A stretch of 64,000 bases of DNA from Streptomyces prunicolor NBRC 13075 (GTDB taxonomy: Bacteria > Actinomycetota > Actinomycetes > Streptomycetales > Streptomycetaceae), in the NCBI RefSeq assembly GCF_000367365.1, contig NZ_BARF01000015.1, forward strand, positions 1 to 64,000, written 5' to 3'. The notes under the pieces are model-generated. The model saw only the letters and a program-made list of their open reading frames with translations. It had not been told where the DNA came from and made no database searches. Position numbers and translations under genes: made by a program. Below are positions 16,564 to 24,887 of the stretch, one piece after another. Position 1 is the first letter of the stretch. The number at the start of each line of letters is the position of its first letter.

Positions 16564-16944
16564 TTATTCGGCCAGGGCCCGCAGCGCCTCCCCGATCGCC
16601 TTGACCTCGTCCATGCCGCCCGTCGCCACAGCGATGACCAGGCGCTCGGCGGCGTCGATGTCCGGCCGCAGCTGCACCTCGTTCATGGCCAGGAAGACGA
16701 CGCAGGACACCCATGCCGTGCGCTTGTTCCCGTCGAGGAACGGGCGGTTGATGGCCAGCGACTGCAGCAACGCCGCCGCCTTGTCGAACAGGTCGGCGTA
16801 CGCCTCCTGCCCGAACATCGAGGCCGAAGGGCGGTGCACGGCCGACTCCAGCAGGCCCGCATCACGCACGACAACGGTCTGGTCGTCGACGGCCTGCTCG
16901 GCGATGGCCAAGACGTCCTCGGCCGTGAGGTAGACGAACGTCAC
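16564..16944 (-). CDS. Fic/Doc-family toxin with altered catalytic motif
   Basis: A 126-residue death-on-curing family protein. The Doc fold is recognisable from LLESAVHRPSASMFG (30-45) and the Fic motif region NRPFLDGNKRTAW at 66-78. P1 Doc phosphorylates EF-Tu using a loop of the form HxFxDxNKR. Here Phe69, Asp71, Asn73, Lys74 and Arg75 are kept, but the position of the essential His is Arg67 (codon CGC at 16746-16744). It may be inactive, use altered chemistry, or reflect a single base change. GTG 16944 overlaps the antitoxin stop (GTGA), the usual antitoxin-toxin coupling. Confidence 0.8.
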   Translation of the reverse strand: MTFVYLTAEDVLAIAEQAVDDQTVVVRDAGLLESAVHRPSASMFGQEAYADLFDKAAALLQSLAINRPFLDGNKRTAWVSCVVFLAMNEVQLRPDIDAAERLVIAVATGGMDEVKAIGEALRALAE

Positions 16945-17141
16945 TTGAGCCGCTCCAGCAGCTCGGACCACTTGGCGGTCTGCTCCTTGGCAGCCTTGCG
17001 GACCAACGCCTCGTGAGCCGTCCTGGCCAGGTAATCGTCCACGGCCCGCAGCAGTATGGCGTGCATGCTGACTCCCTCCTCATCTGCGCGCAGCTTCAGG
17101 GCTTCCGTCTGGTCGTCACGAAGACGCAGGTTCATGGCCAT
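16941..17141 (-). CDS. Ribbon-helix-helix antitoxin
   Basis: A 66-residue CopG/Arc-like protein. The beta strand MNLRLRDDQTEALKLRADEEGVS leads into MHAILLRAVDDYLA, the typical ribbon-helix-helix DNA-binding module, followed by a charged C-terminal helix (LVRKAAKEQTAKWSELLERL) likely to wrap the toxin. It is first in the pair and would repress its own promoter. ATG 17141 and ATG 17135 are both possible; a -10-like sequence overlaps the first, which slightly favours 17135. Confidence 0.8.
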   Translation of the reverse strand: MAMNLRLRDDQTEALKLRADEEGVSMHAILLRAVDDYLARTAHEALVRKAAKEQTAKWSELLERLK

Positions 17142-17181
17142 ACCAAAACGGTACCACCGAGTGGGGTCAAACTGGTACCAC
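17141..17181 (-). promoter_or_regulatory. Toxin-antitoxin promoter with two GGTACCAC boxes
   Basis: Two copies of GGTACCAC (plus-strand 17150-17157 and 17174-17181) lie 24 bp apart, directly upstream of the antitoxin. A TTGACC -35-like element (minus strand, 17170-17165) sits between them, with a TTGGTA sequence 18 bp further on. Repeated palindromic cores spaced by about two helical turns are what a ribbon-helix-helix autorepressor would bind. The -10 placement is tentative. Confidence 0.5.
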
Positions 17182-18636
17182 TCACAGTGTGGTCCGCACC
17201 CGCGTGCTCACCCAAGCTCCCACCAACGCCACCCCCGCCATCGGCAGAAACACCGCGGCAAAGGCCCCGGGATGGGACCCGCCACCCACCGACCCGACGA
17301 CATGCCCCACCGTGCCACCCCCCAGCGCCCCGAACGCGGCCCCGCCGACGGAGAGCAGCACGACATTGGACAGCCCATCAGAGATCTGCAACGCGGCGGA
17401 GTTGGAGCCGGCCTCCGCCGGAGCGGACAGCTGGAGCAGCAGCACGCTGGTGGAGGAGATCACCAGCCCCATCCCGAAACACCCGAACCCCCACGCGACG
17501 GCGACGATCCACACGGGCACCGCATGGATGAGGACGCTCGGCGCGGCGGCGATCGCGGCAGCCACCAGCACCATCCCGACCGTCATCAACCGCTCCCGAT
17601 ACGGCACCACCCATGCCCGAGCCTGCACCCACGACCCGAGCGCCCACGTCCCACCGCCCGCCGCGAGCGAGAACCCGGCCAAGGTAGGCGACAGCCCCCG
17701 CTGCGTGACGAGCATCAACGGCACGAAGGACTCGGCCGAGATGAACGACCCGGCGGCCACCCCGCGCAACAACACGACCGAGGGCAGCCCCCGCGCCGCC
17801 CGATACGTCCCCCGCGGCAACAACCCGAGCACGGCGGGCACGAGCAGCGCGACGCCGACGACAGCGGGGAGAAGGGAGAACCACGTCAGATCCTGAGCGG
17901 CGTACTGAAAGAGCCCGGCGCCGATCGAGATCCCCAGGGCAAGCCGAATACGACGCCGATCGAAGGAGGCGGACGGCTCACCGACACCGCTCACCGGCCC
18001 GGCCGCCCGCCGCCGTATCTGAGGAAGAGCAAGCGCGAGCGGAAAGACGACAAGCACGGGAATTCCGAGGAACACCCACCGCCACCCCAACTGCTCGGTC
18101 ACCACACCGGAGGCGAGCGGCCCGACAACGGACGGTACGACCCAACTCGCGGCGAACGCGGCCATGATGGCGGGCCGCAACCGCTCCGGATAAGCCCGCC
18201 CGACGACGACATACAGAGCGACGATGACGAGCCCGCCCCCGAGCCCCTGCACGGCCCGCCCGAGAATGAACACCCACATGACCTGAGCGGTCCCCGCCAC
18301 CACCAACCCGGCGGCGAACGCCCCGATCCCACCGGTCAACGCCCCGAGCGGCCCCCGCCGATCCGACCACTGCCCGGCGAACACCATCCCGAACAGACTG
18401 GTGGTGAAGTACCCGGAGAACGCGAACGCGTACAAGGACACCCCGCCGAGTTCCCGGGCGGCAACCGGCATAGCGGTCCCAACTGCCGTCGCCTCAAAGG
18501 CGATCAGCAGAACGACGGACACGATCCCGACACTGAGCGCCCGATGCGACCGCCCCAACACGGTGTCGCGACACTCATCGGCCAGGTCGGAGGCGGTGTC
18601 CGTGACGCCGGCGTCACGGGGTTCGAGGACGGTCAT
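17182..18636 (-). CDS. Major facilitator superfamily transporter
   Basis: A 484-residue MFS protein with about fourteen hydrophobic segments, of the drug:H+ antiporter type. The signature loop between helices 2 and 3 reads GQWSDRRGPLGAL, and helix 5 has the VVPSVVGPLASGVV motif resembling antiporter motif C. ATG 18636 (MTVLEPRDAG) is preferred; upstream in-frame sequence to 18783 is not conserved-looking. It is likely an inner-membrane exporter of an unknown small molecule. There is no adjacent regulator on the same strand; the toxin-antitoxin promoter lies just beyond its 3' end. Confidence 0.85.
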   Translation of the reverse strand: MTVLEPRDAGVTDTASDLADECRDTVLGRSHRALSVGIVSVVLLIAFEATAVGTAMPVAARELGGVSLYAFAFSGYFTTSLFGMVFAGQWSDRRGPLGALTGGIGAFAAGLVVAGTAQVMWVFILGRAVQGLGGGLVIVALYVVVGRAYPERLRPAIMAAFAASWVVPSVVGPLASGVVTEQLGWRWVFLGIPVLVVFPLALALPQIRRRAAGPVSGVGEPSASFDRRRIRLALGISIGAGLFQYAAQDLTWFSLLPAVVGVALLVPAVLGLLPRGTYRAARGLPSVVLLRGVAAGSFISAESFVPLMLVTQRGLSPTLAGFSLAAGGGTWALGSWVQARAWVVPYRERLMTVGMVLVAAAIAAAPSVLIHAVPVWIVAVAWGFGCFGMGLVISSTSVLLLQLSAPAEAGSNSAALQISDGLSNVVLLSVGGAAFGALGGGTVGHVVGSVGGGSHPGAFAAVFLPMAGVALVGAWVSTRVRTTL

Positions 18637-18839
18637 GCAGGCCAGCGTAAGGTCCACGGGCCGGGTTGACCCCTGTCGGAGGATGGTCGGGCGCTGAGAC
18701 CTTGGTCGTACGACCAGCGACCCCACGGACCCCGCCGACCACTCCCCATTCATGAACGGCGTATGGCAGTCCCGTTGCACCACCCCGGGCCCCCTTGTCC
18801 GGGCCCATCCCCCGGCCCTACGGTCAACTCACCAAACAC

Positions 18840-18911
18840 GGCCGTGTGCCCGAGTGGTTCAGGGACTCGCCTGCAAAGCGAGTTACGCGGGTTCGATTCC
18901 CGCCACGGCCT
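18840..18911 (+). tRNA. tRNA-Cys (anticodon GCA)
   Basis: A cloverleaf folds with a 7-bp acceptor stem (GGCCGTG with CACGGCC), anticodon stem CTCGC/GCGAG and loop CTGCAAA, giving anticodon GCA. The T-arm is GCGGG TTCGATT CCCGC. The discriminator base is T at 18911, and U73 is a known cysteine identity element. CCA is not encoded. A short GCTGGT-GCG-ACCAGC hairpin (18917-18931) just downstream may help termination. Confidence 0.95.
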
Positions 18912-18961
18912 CTGTAGCTGGTGCGACCAGCGGAGATGGGCAGGGCTGACCGAGCGGTGGG

Positions 18962-19825
18962 TCAGAGGGCGAACTCGACGGGTTCCTTGCCCTGCGTGAC
19001 GAGGCTCTTCCACAGGTCGCTGGGGTTGCCGGTGGCGGCGTTGCGGAACTCCTCCCAGTACCAGTCGGCGCCCAGGAGCTGCTTGACTCGGGGTACGGCG
19101 ACTCCGTCGGGTCCGGTGTAGTAGCGGACCTGCTCGATCCTGCCGTCCGTGACCGCCTGGTAGATGGCCTTCGCGGTCACGGCCGGGCTGGAGCCGGTGC
19201 CCTGCATGCCGAAGAAGCGCTGCATGCCGGACTGGTAGTCCTCGGGGATGTCGCCCGCCTGATCGATCTTGGTGAAGATGCGGGTGGCGTGGGCGCCCGG
19301 GAAGACCGCCTTGACCGAGACCCCGAAGTCCGCCATCTCTATGTTGAGGCCCTCGGAGAAGGCCGCGACCGCGGCCTTGGAGGCGGCGTAGACGGCGGTG
19401 TAGGGGTAGCCCTGGTCGGCGCTGATCGAGGAGATGTTGACGATCACGCCGGAACGCTGCTCGCGGAAGTGCGGCAGGAAGGCTTTGGTCAGGGCCATCA
19501 GGCCGAAGACGTTGGTCTGGAACTGGTCATGGATCTGCTCCATCGAGGCGGCCTCGACCGGGCCCATGTGGTAGTAGCCGGCGTTGTTCACCAGCGCGTC
19601 GATGCCTCCAAACCGGGCGGCGGCCTGTTCGGCGAAGGCGGTGTCGGCACCCTCGTCGTTGACGTCGAGCAGGAGGGTCTTCACGTTCGGTAGGTCGTCA
19701 TGGATGGCGAGGTCCGTCTCCTTGCGGACGGTCGCCACGACGTTCCAGCCCTGGGACGCGAACAGGCGGACGCTGTCGCGGCCGAAGCCGGAGGTGGTGC
19801 CGGTGATGACAACGGTGCGGTTCAT
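18962..19825 (-). CDS. Short-chain dehydrogenase/reductase
   Basis: A 287-residue classical SDR. The cofactor motif TGTTSGFG is at 9-16, NNAGYYHMG follows strand 4, the catalytic Ser is in ISSIS, and the Tyr-Lys pair is in YAASKAAV (YxxxK). The length is slightly above the 250-residue norm because of a longer C-terminal tail (PRVKQLLGADWYWEEF). It is an NAD(P)-dependent oxidoreductase; the substrate is not readable. It is divergent from a TetR regulator with four operator-like boxes between them, so it is very likely the regulator's target. Confidence 0.88.
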   Translation of the reverse strand: MNRTVVITGTTSGFGRDSVRLFASQGWNVVATVRKETDLAIHDDLPNVKTLLLDVNDEGADTAFAEQAAARFGGIDALVNNAGYYHMGPVEAASMEQIHDQFQTNVFGLMALTKAFLPHFREQRSGVIVNISSISADQGYPYTAVYAASKAAVAAFSEGLNIEMADFGVSVKAVFPGAHATRIFTKIDQAGDIPEDYQSGMQRFFGMQGTGSSPAVTAKAIYQAVTDGRIEQVRYYTGPDGVAVPRVKQLLGADWYWEEFRNAATGNPSDLWKSLVTQGKEPVEFAL

Positions 19826-19917
19826 GAGGGGGACTCCTTCGTGACGTTCCGTGCCGGATCGGTGGATGTGCGTCCGCGCTCGGCTCGATCCGCCGGGGCT
19901 CGGGCCACCGAATTTCC

Positions 19918-20029
19918 AGACCAGCGGTCTCTTACGTGATCAGGGATTCGGCCCATTTCAGACCGACGGCCTGTTGTGATGCATTCAACTTAAGGCACCG
20001 GCGGTCTGATGCCAAAAGACCGGGAGTCT
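19918..20029. promoter_or_regulatory. Four AGACC-N3-GGTCT-type boxes between SDR and TetR genes
   Basis: Box 1 (19918-19930) is a perfect palindrome, AGACC-AGC-GGTCT. Box 2 (19960-19972, AGACC-GAC-GGCCT), box 3 (19995-20007, GCACC-GGC-GGTCT) and box 4 (20017-20029, AGACC-GGG-AGTCT) are imperfect copies. Box 4 abuts a TAATAT -10-like sequence (20031-20036) just before the TetR ATG 20043. The array spans the whole divergent promoter region, consistent with one TetR dimer type repressing both genes. Confidence 0.75.
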
Positions 20030-20042
20030 GTAATATGTGGGC

Positions 20043-20717
20043 ATGAATACTTTCCAGCGTGCGCGCAGCGAGGAGCAGCGGGAGATCAGGCGGCGGGCGA
20101 TCCTCGACACGGCCGCCGCCATGCTCGACGAGATGCCGGTGAGCGCGGTGAGCCTCAACGAGCTGAGCCGTCGCGTCGGGCTCGCCAAGTCGAACGTGCT
20201 GCGGTATTTCGAGTCCCGCGAGGCGGTTCTGCTGGAGCTGCTGGACCACGCCTGGAAGCAGTGGATGGCCGACCTGCCCGACCTGCTGACCGCCGGCATC
20301 GACGCGGAGGCCGCGGTGGAAGAGCGCGGCGAGCAGTTCGCCGCGGTGGTCGGCGACTCCCTCGCCGAACGCCGCATGCTGTGCGACCTGCTCAGCGCAC
20401 AGGCCGGCGTGCTGGAGCACAACGTTTCCCCAGAGGTCGCCGCCCGCTACAAGAGGGCCGCCGTCGCCAACGTCGACGCGCTCACGGCCCTCGCCCGCGT
20501 TCACCTGCCCGAGCTGGGCGATCGCGCTCAGCAGCTGGCCGCGTCCATGATCATGGTGATCGGTGCGGTGTGGACCCACGCCCGCCCGTCGCAGGCGATG
20601 CTCGCCGCCTACGAAGCCGACCCCTCGCTCGCTGTGCTGAAGATGGACTTCGCCATCGCCCTGCGAGAAGCGCTGGCCACCCTCACCGTCGGCACGCTCG
20701 CCCGCACTTCTCCCTGA
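20043..20717 (+). CDS. TetR-family transcriptional regulator
   Basis: A 224-residue TetR protein. The N-terminal HTH (about 18-65) reads RRAILDTAAAMLDEMPVSAVSLNELSRRVGLAKSNVLRYFESREAVLLELL, and the C-terminal helical ligand domain is of the AcrR/tetracyclin_C type. ATG 20043 is used; GTG 20037 is six bases earlier but overlaps the -10-like TAATAT. It is probably the autorepressor of the divergent SDR. The epimerase gene follows after 47 bp and may be on the same transcript. Confidence 0.88.
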   Translation: MNTFQRARSEEQREIRRRAILDTAAAMLDEMPVSAVSLNELSRRVGLAKSNVLRYFESREAVLLELLDHAWKQWMADLPDLLTAGIDAEAAVEERGEQFAAVVGDSLAERRMLCDLLSAQAGVLEHNVSPEVAARYKRAAVANVDALTALARVHLPELGDRAQQLAASMIMVIGAVWTHARPSQAMLAAYEADPSLAVLKMDFAIALREALATLTVGTLARTSP

Positions 20718-20764
20718 ATCCCACCCCCAGCCCAAAGCCACCCCTCTCATGCCTGGGAGCAGCC

Positions 20765-21466
20765 ATGCGCGTCATCATCTTCGGAGCGTCCGGAATGGTC
20801 GGACACGGCGCACTGCGCGCCTGTCTCCTCGACGAGGCCGTCACCGAGGTCCTCGTCGTCGTCCGCAGCCCTCTTCCGCTGGACCATCCGAAGCTGCGGC
20901 AGATCATCCACACCGACTTCACCGACTACACCGCCGTCCAGGACCAGTTGACGGACCTGGACGCCTGTTTCTTCTGCCTCGGCGTCTCCGCCCTCGGACG
21001 CGGTGAGGAGGAGTACACCCGCGTCACCTACGACTACGCCCTCGCCGCCGCCCGTGCCCTGCACGCCGCGAACCCCTCGCTGACCTTCGTCTACGTCTCC
21101 GGCGAGGGCACGGACAGCACCGGCAGGAGCCGCCAGATGTGGGCCCGCGTCAAGGGCCGCACCGAGAACGACCTGCTCGCCATGCCGATGCACGCGTACA
21201 TGTTCCGCCCCGGCTACATCCAGCCCGTCAGCGGCGCCACCTCCCGCACCCCGGTCTACCGCGTCCTGTACCGCATCACCGGGAGCCTGTACCCCCTCCT
21301 GCGGCGAGCCTTCCCCCGCCATGTCACCACCACCGACGCCGTCGGACACGCCATGCTCGCCGTCACTCGGCTGAAAGGCGCCGGCCCCACGGTGCTGCAC
21401 AACCCCGACATCAACCGCCTCGCCGCAGTCGAGCCCGGGCAAGCGCCAAAGCCTCCGCACTCCTGA
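20765..21466 (+). CDS. NAD(P)-binding Rossmann-fold protein (atypical extended SDR)
   Basis: A 233-residue protein with the nucleotide motif GASGMVGHG at residues 7-15 and a YVSGEGTDSTGRSRQMWARVKGRTEN segment holding a likely Ser/Tyr/Lys site. It resembles the atypical NAD(P)-dependent epimerase/dehydratase or NmrA-like group often annotated as oxidoreductase HTATIP2-like. ATG 20765 was chosen; upstream in-frame sequence is a shadow of the TetR gene. It may be reached from the TetR promoter and so belong to the same regulon. The substrate is unknown. Confidence 0.75.
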   Translation: MRVIIFGASGMVGHGALRACLLDEAVTEVLVVVRSPLPLDHPKLRQIIHTDFTDYTAVQDQLTDLDACFFCLGVSALGRGEEEYTRVTYDYALAAARALHAANPSLTFVYVSGEGTDSTGRSRQMWARVKGRTENDLLAMPMHAYMFRPGYIQPVSGATSRTPVYRVLYRITGSLYPLLRRAFPRHVTTTDAVGHAMLAVTRLKGAGPTVLHNPDINRLAAVEPGQAPKPPHS

Positions 21467-21531
21467 TTGTCCTGGAGGCCGCTCCCGGCACCCCGAGGAC
21501 CTGAGGACGCCCGCTGCCCTACCGTGGCGCC

Positions 21532-21921
21532 ATGAGCGATCACTCCGAGGGGCCTGTCACACCCGTCGAGGCCTATGAACCCCCTTACTACGTGGCCGTC
21601 TTCACCACGGTGCGAACTCAGGACCAGAGCGACTACAGCGAGACCAACGCCCGCATGGAGGACCTGGTGAAGGACATCCCCGGGTACCTGGGGATGGACC
21701 ACGCCCAGACTCCGGGCGGGCTGGGCATCACCGTCGGGTACTTCCGCGACGCCGACGCCCTCACGGAGTGGCGGACCGACGCCGAGCACCGCGTGGCGCA
21801 GAAACGCGGGCGAGCCCAGTGGTACGAGAGCTACACGCTGCATGTGGCCAAGGTGGAGCGGAGTCACGGGTTCGTGCGGGCGCAGGTGCCGCAGGACCCG
21901 CAGAGCCCTGCGGCAGGCTGA
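21532..21921 (+). CDS. Antibiotic biosynthesis monooxygenase (ABM)-like protein
   Basis: A 129-residue ferredoxin-fold dimeric alpha-beta barrel protein. The segment PPYYVAVFTTVRTQDQSDYSETNARMEDLVKDIPGYLGMD, followed by GITVGYFRDADALTEWRTDAEHRVAQKRGRAQWYESYTLHVAKVER, matches the ABM family, in which an aromatic/His-rich cleft binds heme or polycyclic substrates. The conserved W...H/E positions are present. Members include heme-degrading and quinone-forming enzymes as well as proteins of no known function, so this is a family call only. Confidence 0.75.
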   Translation: MSDHSEGPVTPVEAYEPPYYVAVFTTVRTQDQSDYSETNARMEDLVKDIPGYLGMDHAQTPGGLGITVGYFRDADALTEWRTDAEHRVAQKRGRAQWYESYTLHVAKVERSHGFVRAQVPQDPQSPAAG

Positions 21922-22043
21922 CCGGCCGAAGTCCTGGACCGAGGACGTGAAAATCGTACGCGCGTGCGGCGATCGGACCCCTATGATCACTCAGCCCCGG
22001 CGTCCGCCGCGGCCGCACCCGCCTCCGAGACGGGCCGAAGTCG

Positions 22044-22640
22044 ATGACGAGTACCGCCCGCAGAGCTCCCCGGATCCTTGTCCGTTCCGCGCAGCTGGCG
22101 ATAGCTGTGTCCGCTGTGGCGGACGTGTTCCGTGCGGCGGCGGTCCGGGATCAGTACGTGGACCGCTCGGACGCATCCGAGTCGGGCCTCATCTCCATGG
22201 TCTTCGTCTATCTGACGACTCTCGCGATCGTGCTGTTCCTCGTGTGGCTCACCCAATCCCGGCGCAACGCCCAGGAGTTGATGCCCGGGGCCGCGGTGCC
22301 TAGTCGGGGCCGGACGATCGGCATGTGGTTCATTCCGCTGGTCAACCTCATTGTTCCTCGCGGGATCATCCTCGCCATCGGACGCGCGAGCTCCGCGTCC
22401 TGGGAGGAGAAGCGGGACACGACCCTGGTGAACGCGTGGTGGGCCGCCTGGGTCGGGCACGGGCTGGTGCTCACGGTCGCGAGCCGGGTGGCCCCGGGCT
22501 CGATGGCCTTCCTGGTGGTGGAGGAGGCACTCATGATCGCGGCGGCCGTACTGGCGGGGCTCGTGATCGAGCGCATCACGGCGTTGCAGAACGCCGCACT
22601 CGGTGCCACCGTTCCGGCCGAGCCCCTCGCCCAGGCCTGA
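22044..22640 (+). CDS. DUF4328-type membrane protein
   Basis: A 198-residue integral membrane protein with about four transmembrane helices. The motif GRTIGMWFIPLVNLIVPRGIILAIGRASS is the recognisable DUF4328 block, followed by VNAWWAAWVGHGLVL. The first helix begins near residue 15, and a polar loop with charged residues separates helices 1 and 2. Such proteins are common in Streptomyces, with no assigned function. ATG 22044 was used; the first residues (MTSTARRAPRILVRSAQ) are basic, consistent with inside-positive topology. Confidence 0.7.
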   Translation: MTSTARRAPRILVRSAQLAIAVSAVADVFRAAAVRDQYVDRSDASESGLISMVFVYLTTLAIVLFLVWLTQSRRNAQELMPGAAVPSRGRTIGMWFIPLVNLIVPRGIILAIGRASSASWEEKRDTTLVNAWWAAWVGHGLVLTVASRVAPGSMAFLVVEEALMIAAAVLAGLVIERITALQNAALGATVPAEPLAQA

Positions 22641-22709
22641 GGTGCTTCCCTTCCCTGCCCTCGGTCGAACTCCCTCAAGACGCCCGAACTCCCCCAAGGC
22701 GCCTCGGAC

Positions 22710-23429
22710 TTAGCCCTCGCTCACAACCCGCGCCCGCCACAGATCCCGCAACAGCGCGATCTCCGCCATGTGGTGGATGAACTCCAGGTTCGCCCCCGCC
22801 ACCACAGCGGCATACGGGTCGTCCGGGTCGGACCCGTACGGGTACTGGGAGAAGCCGATCGCGTCCAACTGGTCCTCCGTGACCGTGGCCACGGCTGCGC
22901 GCCAGCGGTCGATCACCGGCCAGAAGCGTTCGAGAGTCAGGGCCGCCGAGGGACTGAAGTCGACCATCCGCTTCGGATCCTGGCGCCGCTCACCGAACGC
23001 CCACTCCCACGCCCCCGCGAACTGGAAGTGCAGGTGCCCCAGTCGCCACGCGATGGTCGTGATCGAGGTCGTGTCCGGTTCCGGCTCGCCCGTGTGGGCC
23101 AGGATCTGCTCGACCCGCTCGACGCTCACGCTCCAGTCGTCGGCGATCTTGGCAACCGTCATACCGTCGGCGGCCTGGCGGGCCACCTCCGCGTACTCGC
23201 TCGCCGGGATGTCCGCCACGCCCAGGTCGAGTACCGACTCCCCCGGCCCGAACGCCCTCGGTGTCACCGCCTCGCCGCGACGCCGGAGCGACCAGCAGTC
23301 GGGCGCCGGCTCCCACAGGTACTCCTCGTCGCCGAGCCCCGTCAGCCGGACCTCGGCCATCTCCCGGGCCTTGTCGAACTGCTCCAGCAGCAAGCCCAGT
23401 CGGTCGGTCCGGGTGCGCTTGGTCTCCAT
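22710..23429 (-). CDS. DinB-like metalloenzyme-family protein
   Basis: A 239-residue member of the DinB/YfiT four-helix-bundle superfamily. The N-terminal helix LLLEQFDKAREMAEVRLTGLGDEEYLWEPAPDCWSLR, the middle TSITTIAWRLGHLHFQFAGAWEWAFG and the C-terminal NLEFIHHMAEIALLRDLWR supply the three-His-like metal positions (H in GHLH, H in FIHHMAE). An insert with a small HTH-like stretch (TVAKIADDWSVSVERVEQIL) lies between helices 1 and 2. Members include thiol transferases and many proteins of unknown function. It stands alone on the minus strand. Confidence 0.7.
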   Translation of the reverse strand: METKRTRTDRLGLLLEQFDKAREMAEVRLTGLGDEEYLWEPAPDCWSLRRRGEAVTPRAFGPGESVLDLGVADIPASEYAEVARQAADGMTVAKIADDWSVSVERVEQILAHTGEPEPDTTSITTIAWRLGHLHFQFAGAWEWAFGERRQDPKRMVDFSPSAALTLERFWPVIDRWRAAVATVTEDQLDAIGFSQYPYGSDPDDPYAAVVAGANLEFIHHMAEIALLRDLWRARVVSEG

Positions 23430-23520
23430 GTGCGGTCCCCCTCATCGCGGTGCGGTCAGGCGGACCGTAACGGCTCGGCCCACTCGGCGCGAACGAATTC
23501 CTCGGCCGCCCACGCGCGCG

Positions 23521-24717
23521 TCACAGCACCCCGCCCGCCTCGTCCCGGAACGCCTCCGTCCAGTAGTGCGGGTGGCGGCCGGACCCCTGGGTGTTCCGTC
23601 CCGTCGGGTCCACCGCCGCCAGCGTCTGGAGCATCGTCGTCGCCAACTGGTCGTACGCCTCTGCCGTCAGCTCGCCCGACAGGTCCGCGTCGATCGCCTT
23701 CTCGCGGTGGAGCAGCCACAGGGTGAAGGCGAGGGTCGAGACGTCCGTGTTGAGGGGAGCCAGTGTCGCTTCCGGCTCGCTCCAGGTCAGGACCTCGCCC
23801 GTCGCACCGTCCACCACCAGGCTGTTGTCCTCCAGGAGGTAGCCGAGGCGGATCAACTGGTCGGCGTGGGGCGGGAGTTCCTCGGCGGGCTCGTCCTCGT
23901 AGAACTCGGTGAGGGTGGGGAGCGGGACGTCCGTGTCCAGGTGGAAGAGGAACGCGTCCTCGGGCAGGCCCGTCTCGCGCAGGAAGCGGCGGGTCGGTTC
24001 GTGGGTGAGGGTGGCGGGGAAGTCGACCTCTTCGAAGCGCGCGACCGTGCCCTGACCGAACTCCTGGTCCAGCAGGCGGGCCGGGATGTCCAGCGTCAGG
24101 CCTGACGTCGTGCCCGGGCCGGCGACCAGCGCCAGCGGGCGGATCAGTGCCGCCGCCTTCCAGAACGGGGGCACCTCGCCGGCCGTCCCCGACTCGAACA
24201 CCGCGAGGAGCTGGCGGGAGGCCTCCGCCGCCGTCTTCGTGCCGTGCCGGCCCTCGTAGGACGCGAACTGGCCGCGCAGGCCCGTCAGTTCGTCCGTCGT
24301 CGTCGTGAAGCGGGCCAGCGTCTCGATCGACGGGGCCAGCGGGCCGGTCTCCATCAGGTCAGGGCGGTCGTGGAAGAAGTACGTCGTCGCGATCTCACCC
24401 GTCTCGCCGTCCAGCAGGATCGACTCCGCCTCCGCGCCGCCGGGTCCCCGGAGCGCACCTATCACCAGCTGATCCCGGAGCTCCCGCGCCAATGGGCCGG
24501 GGTCGCCCAGCGAGTCCGCGACCGTCCGCAGGCCCTCCCTGCGCAGCTCCTCGAACGTCAACAGGCCGCTGTCACCCGGCAGTCCGGGTCCCGTCAGCCA
24601 GCGGCGCGTCGACGCGTGCGTGATGTACGGATCGAGGTCGTCCTCGGTCAAGGTGATCGTGGACGTGGTCGTCATCGTGGTCGTGGTCGCCGTAGAACCG
24701 GCGTAGGTCCTGCTCAT
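23521..24717 (-). CDS. Tandem SUKH-4-like immunity-family protein
   Basis: A 398-residue protein made of two similar halves. Each has a block like THASTRRWLTGPGLPGDSGLLTF (about 32-54) or THEPTRRFLRETGLPEDAFLFHL (second half), then acidic sequence and a LDGETGEI or VDGATGEVL strand followed by xxPL..SIETLARF or APLNTDVSTLAFTLWLL. This is the SUKH-4 pattern seen in Streptomyces nucleic-acid deaminase immunity families. No toxin gene adjoins it. The start ATG 24717 (MSRTYAGS) is followed by a Thr-rich run (TTTTMTTTSTITLT). It may be a resident protein of unrelated role. Confidence 0.65.
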   Translation of the reverse strand: MSRTYAGSTATTTTMTTTSTITLTEDDLDPYITHASTRRWLTGPGLPGDSGLLTFEELRREGLRTVADSLGDPGPLARELRDQLVIGALRGPGGAEAESILLDGETGEIATTYFFHDRPDLMETGPLAPSIETLARFTTTTDELTGLRGQFASYEGRHGTKTAAEASRQLLAVFESGTAGEVPPFWKAAALIRPLALVAGPGTTSGLTLDIPARLLDQEFGQGTVARFEEVDFPATLTHEPTRRFLRETGLPEDAFLFHLDTDVPLPTLTEFYEDEPAEELPPHADQLIRLGYLLEDNSLVVDGATGEVLTWSEPEATLAPLNTDVSTLAFTLWLLHREKAIDADLSGELTAEAYDQLATTMLQTLAAVDPTGRNTQGSGRHPHYWTEAFRDEAGGVL

Positions 24718-24887
24718 TGTTCGTTCCCCCGTGCGTGAATCTTCCCCGTGTGCCACCGGTGTCCCGCTGTCTCCCCACTGCCCAAAACCCTACGCGGCAC
24801 CACTGACAATCGCCCTGACCAGCGAAAACGCCTCACAGAGCGCGAGAGGACGCGAAACGTCCGAAACGTCCTCACCTCATCAGACGC

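Noticed and set aside
18750..19013. Minus-strand ORF containing WRESNPRNSLCRR
   Set aside because: This is the familiar false peptide read from the complement of a tRNA gene; the tRNA-Cys lies inside it.
24718..24887. Gene between the SUKH-4 and kinase genes
   Set aside because: 170 bp with no frame of protein character; probably the SUKH-4 promoter.
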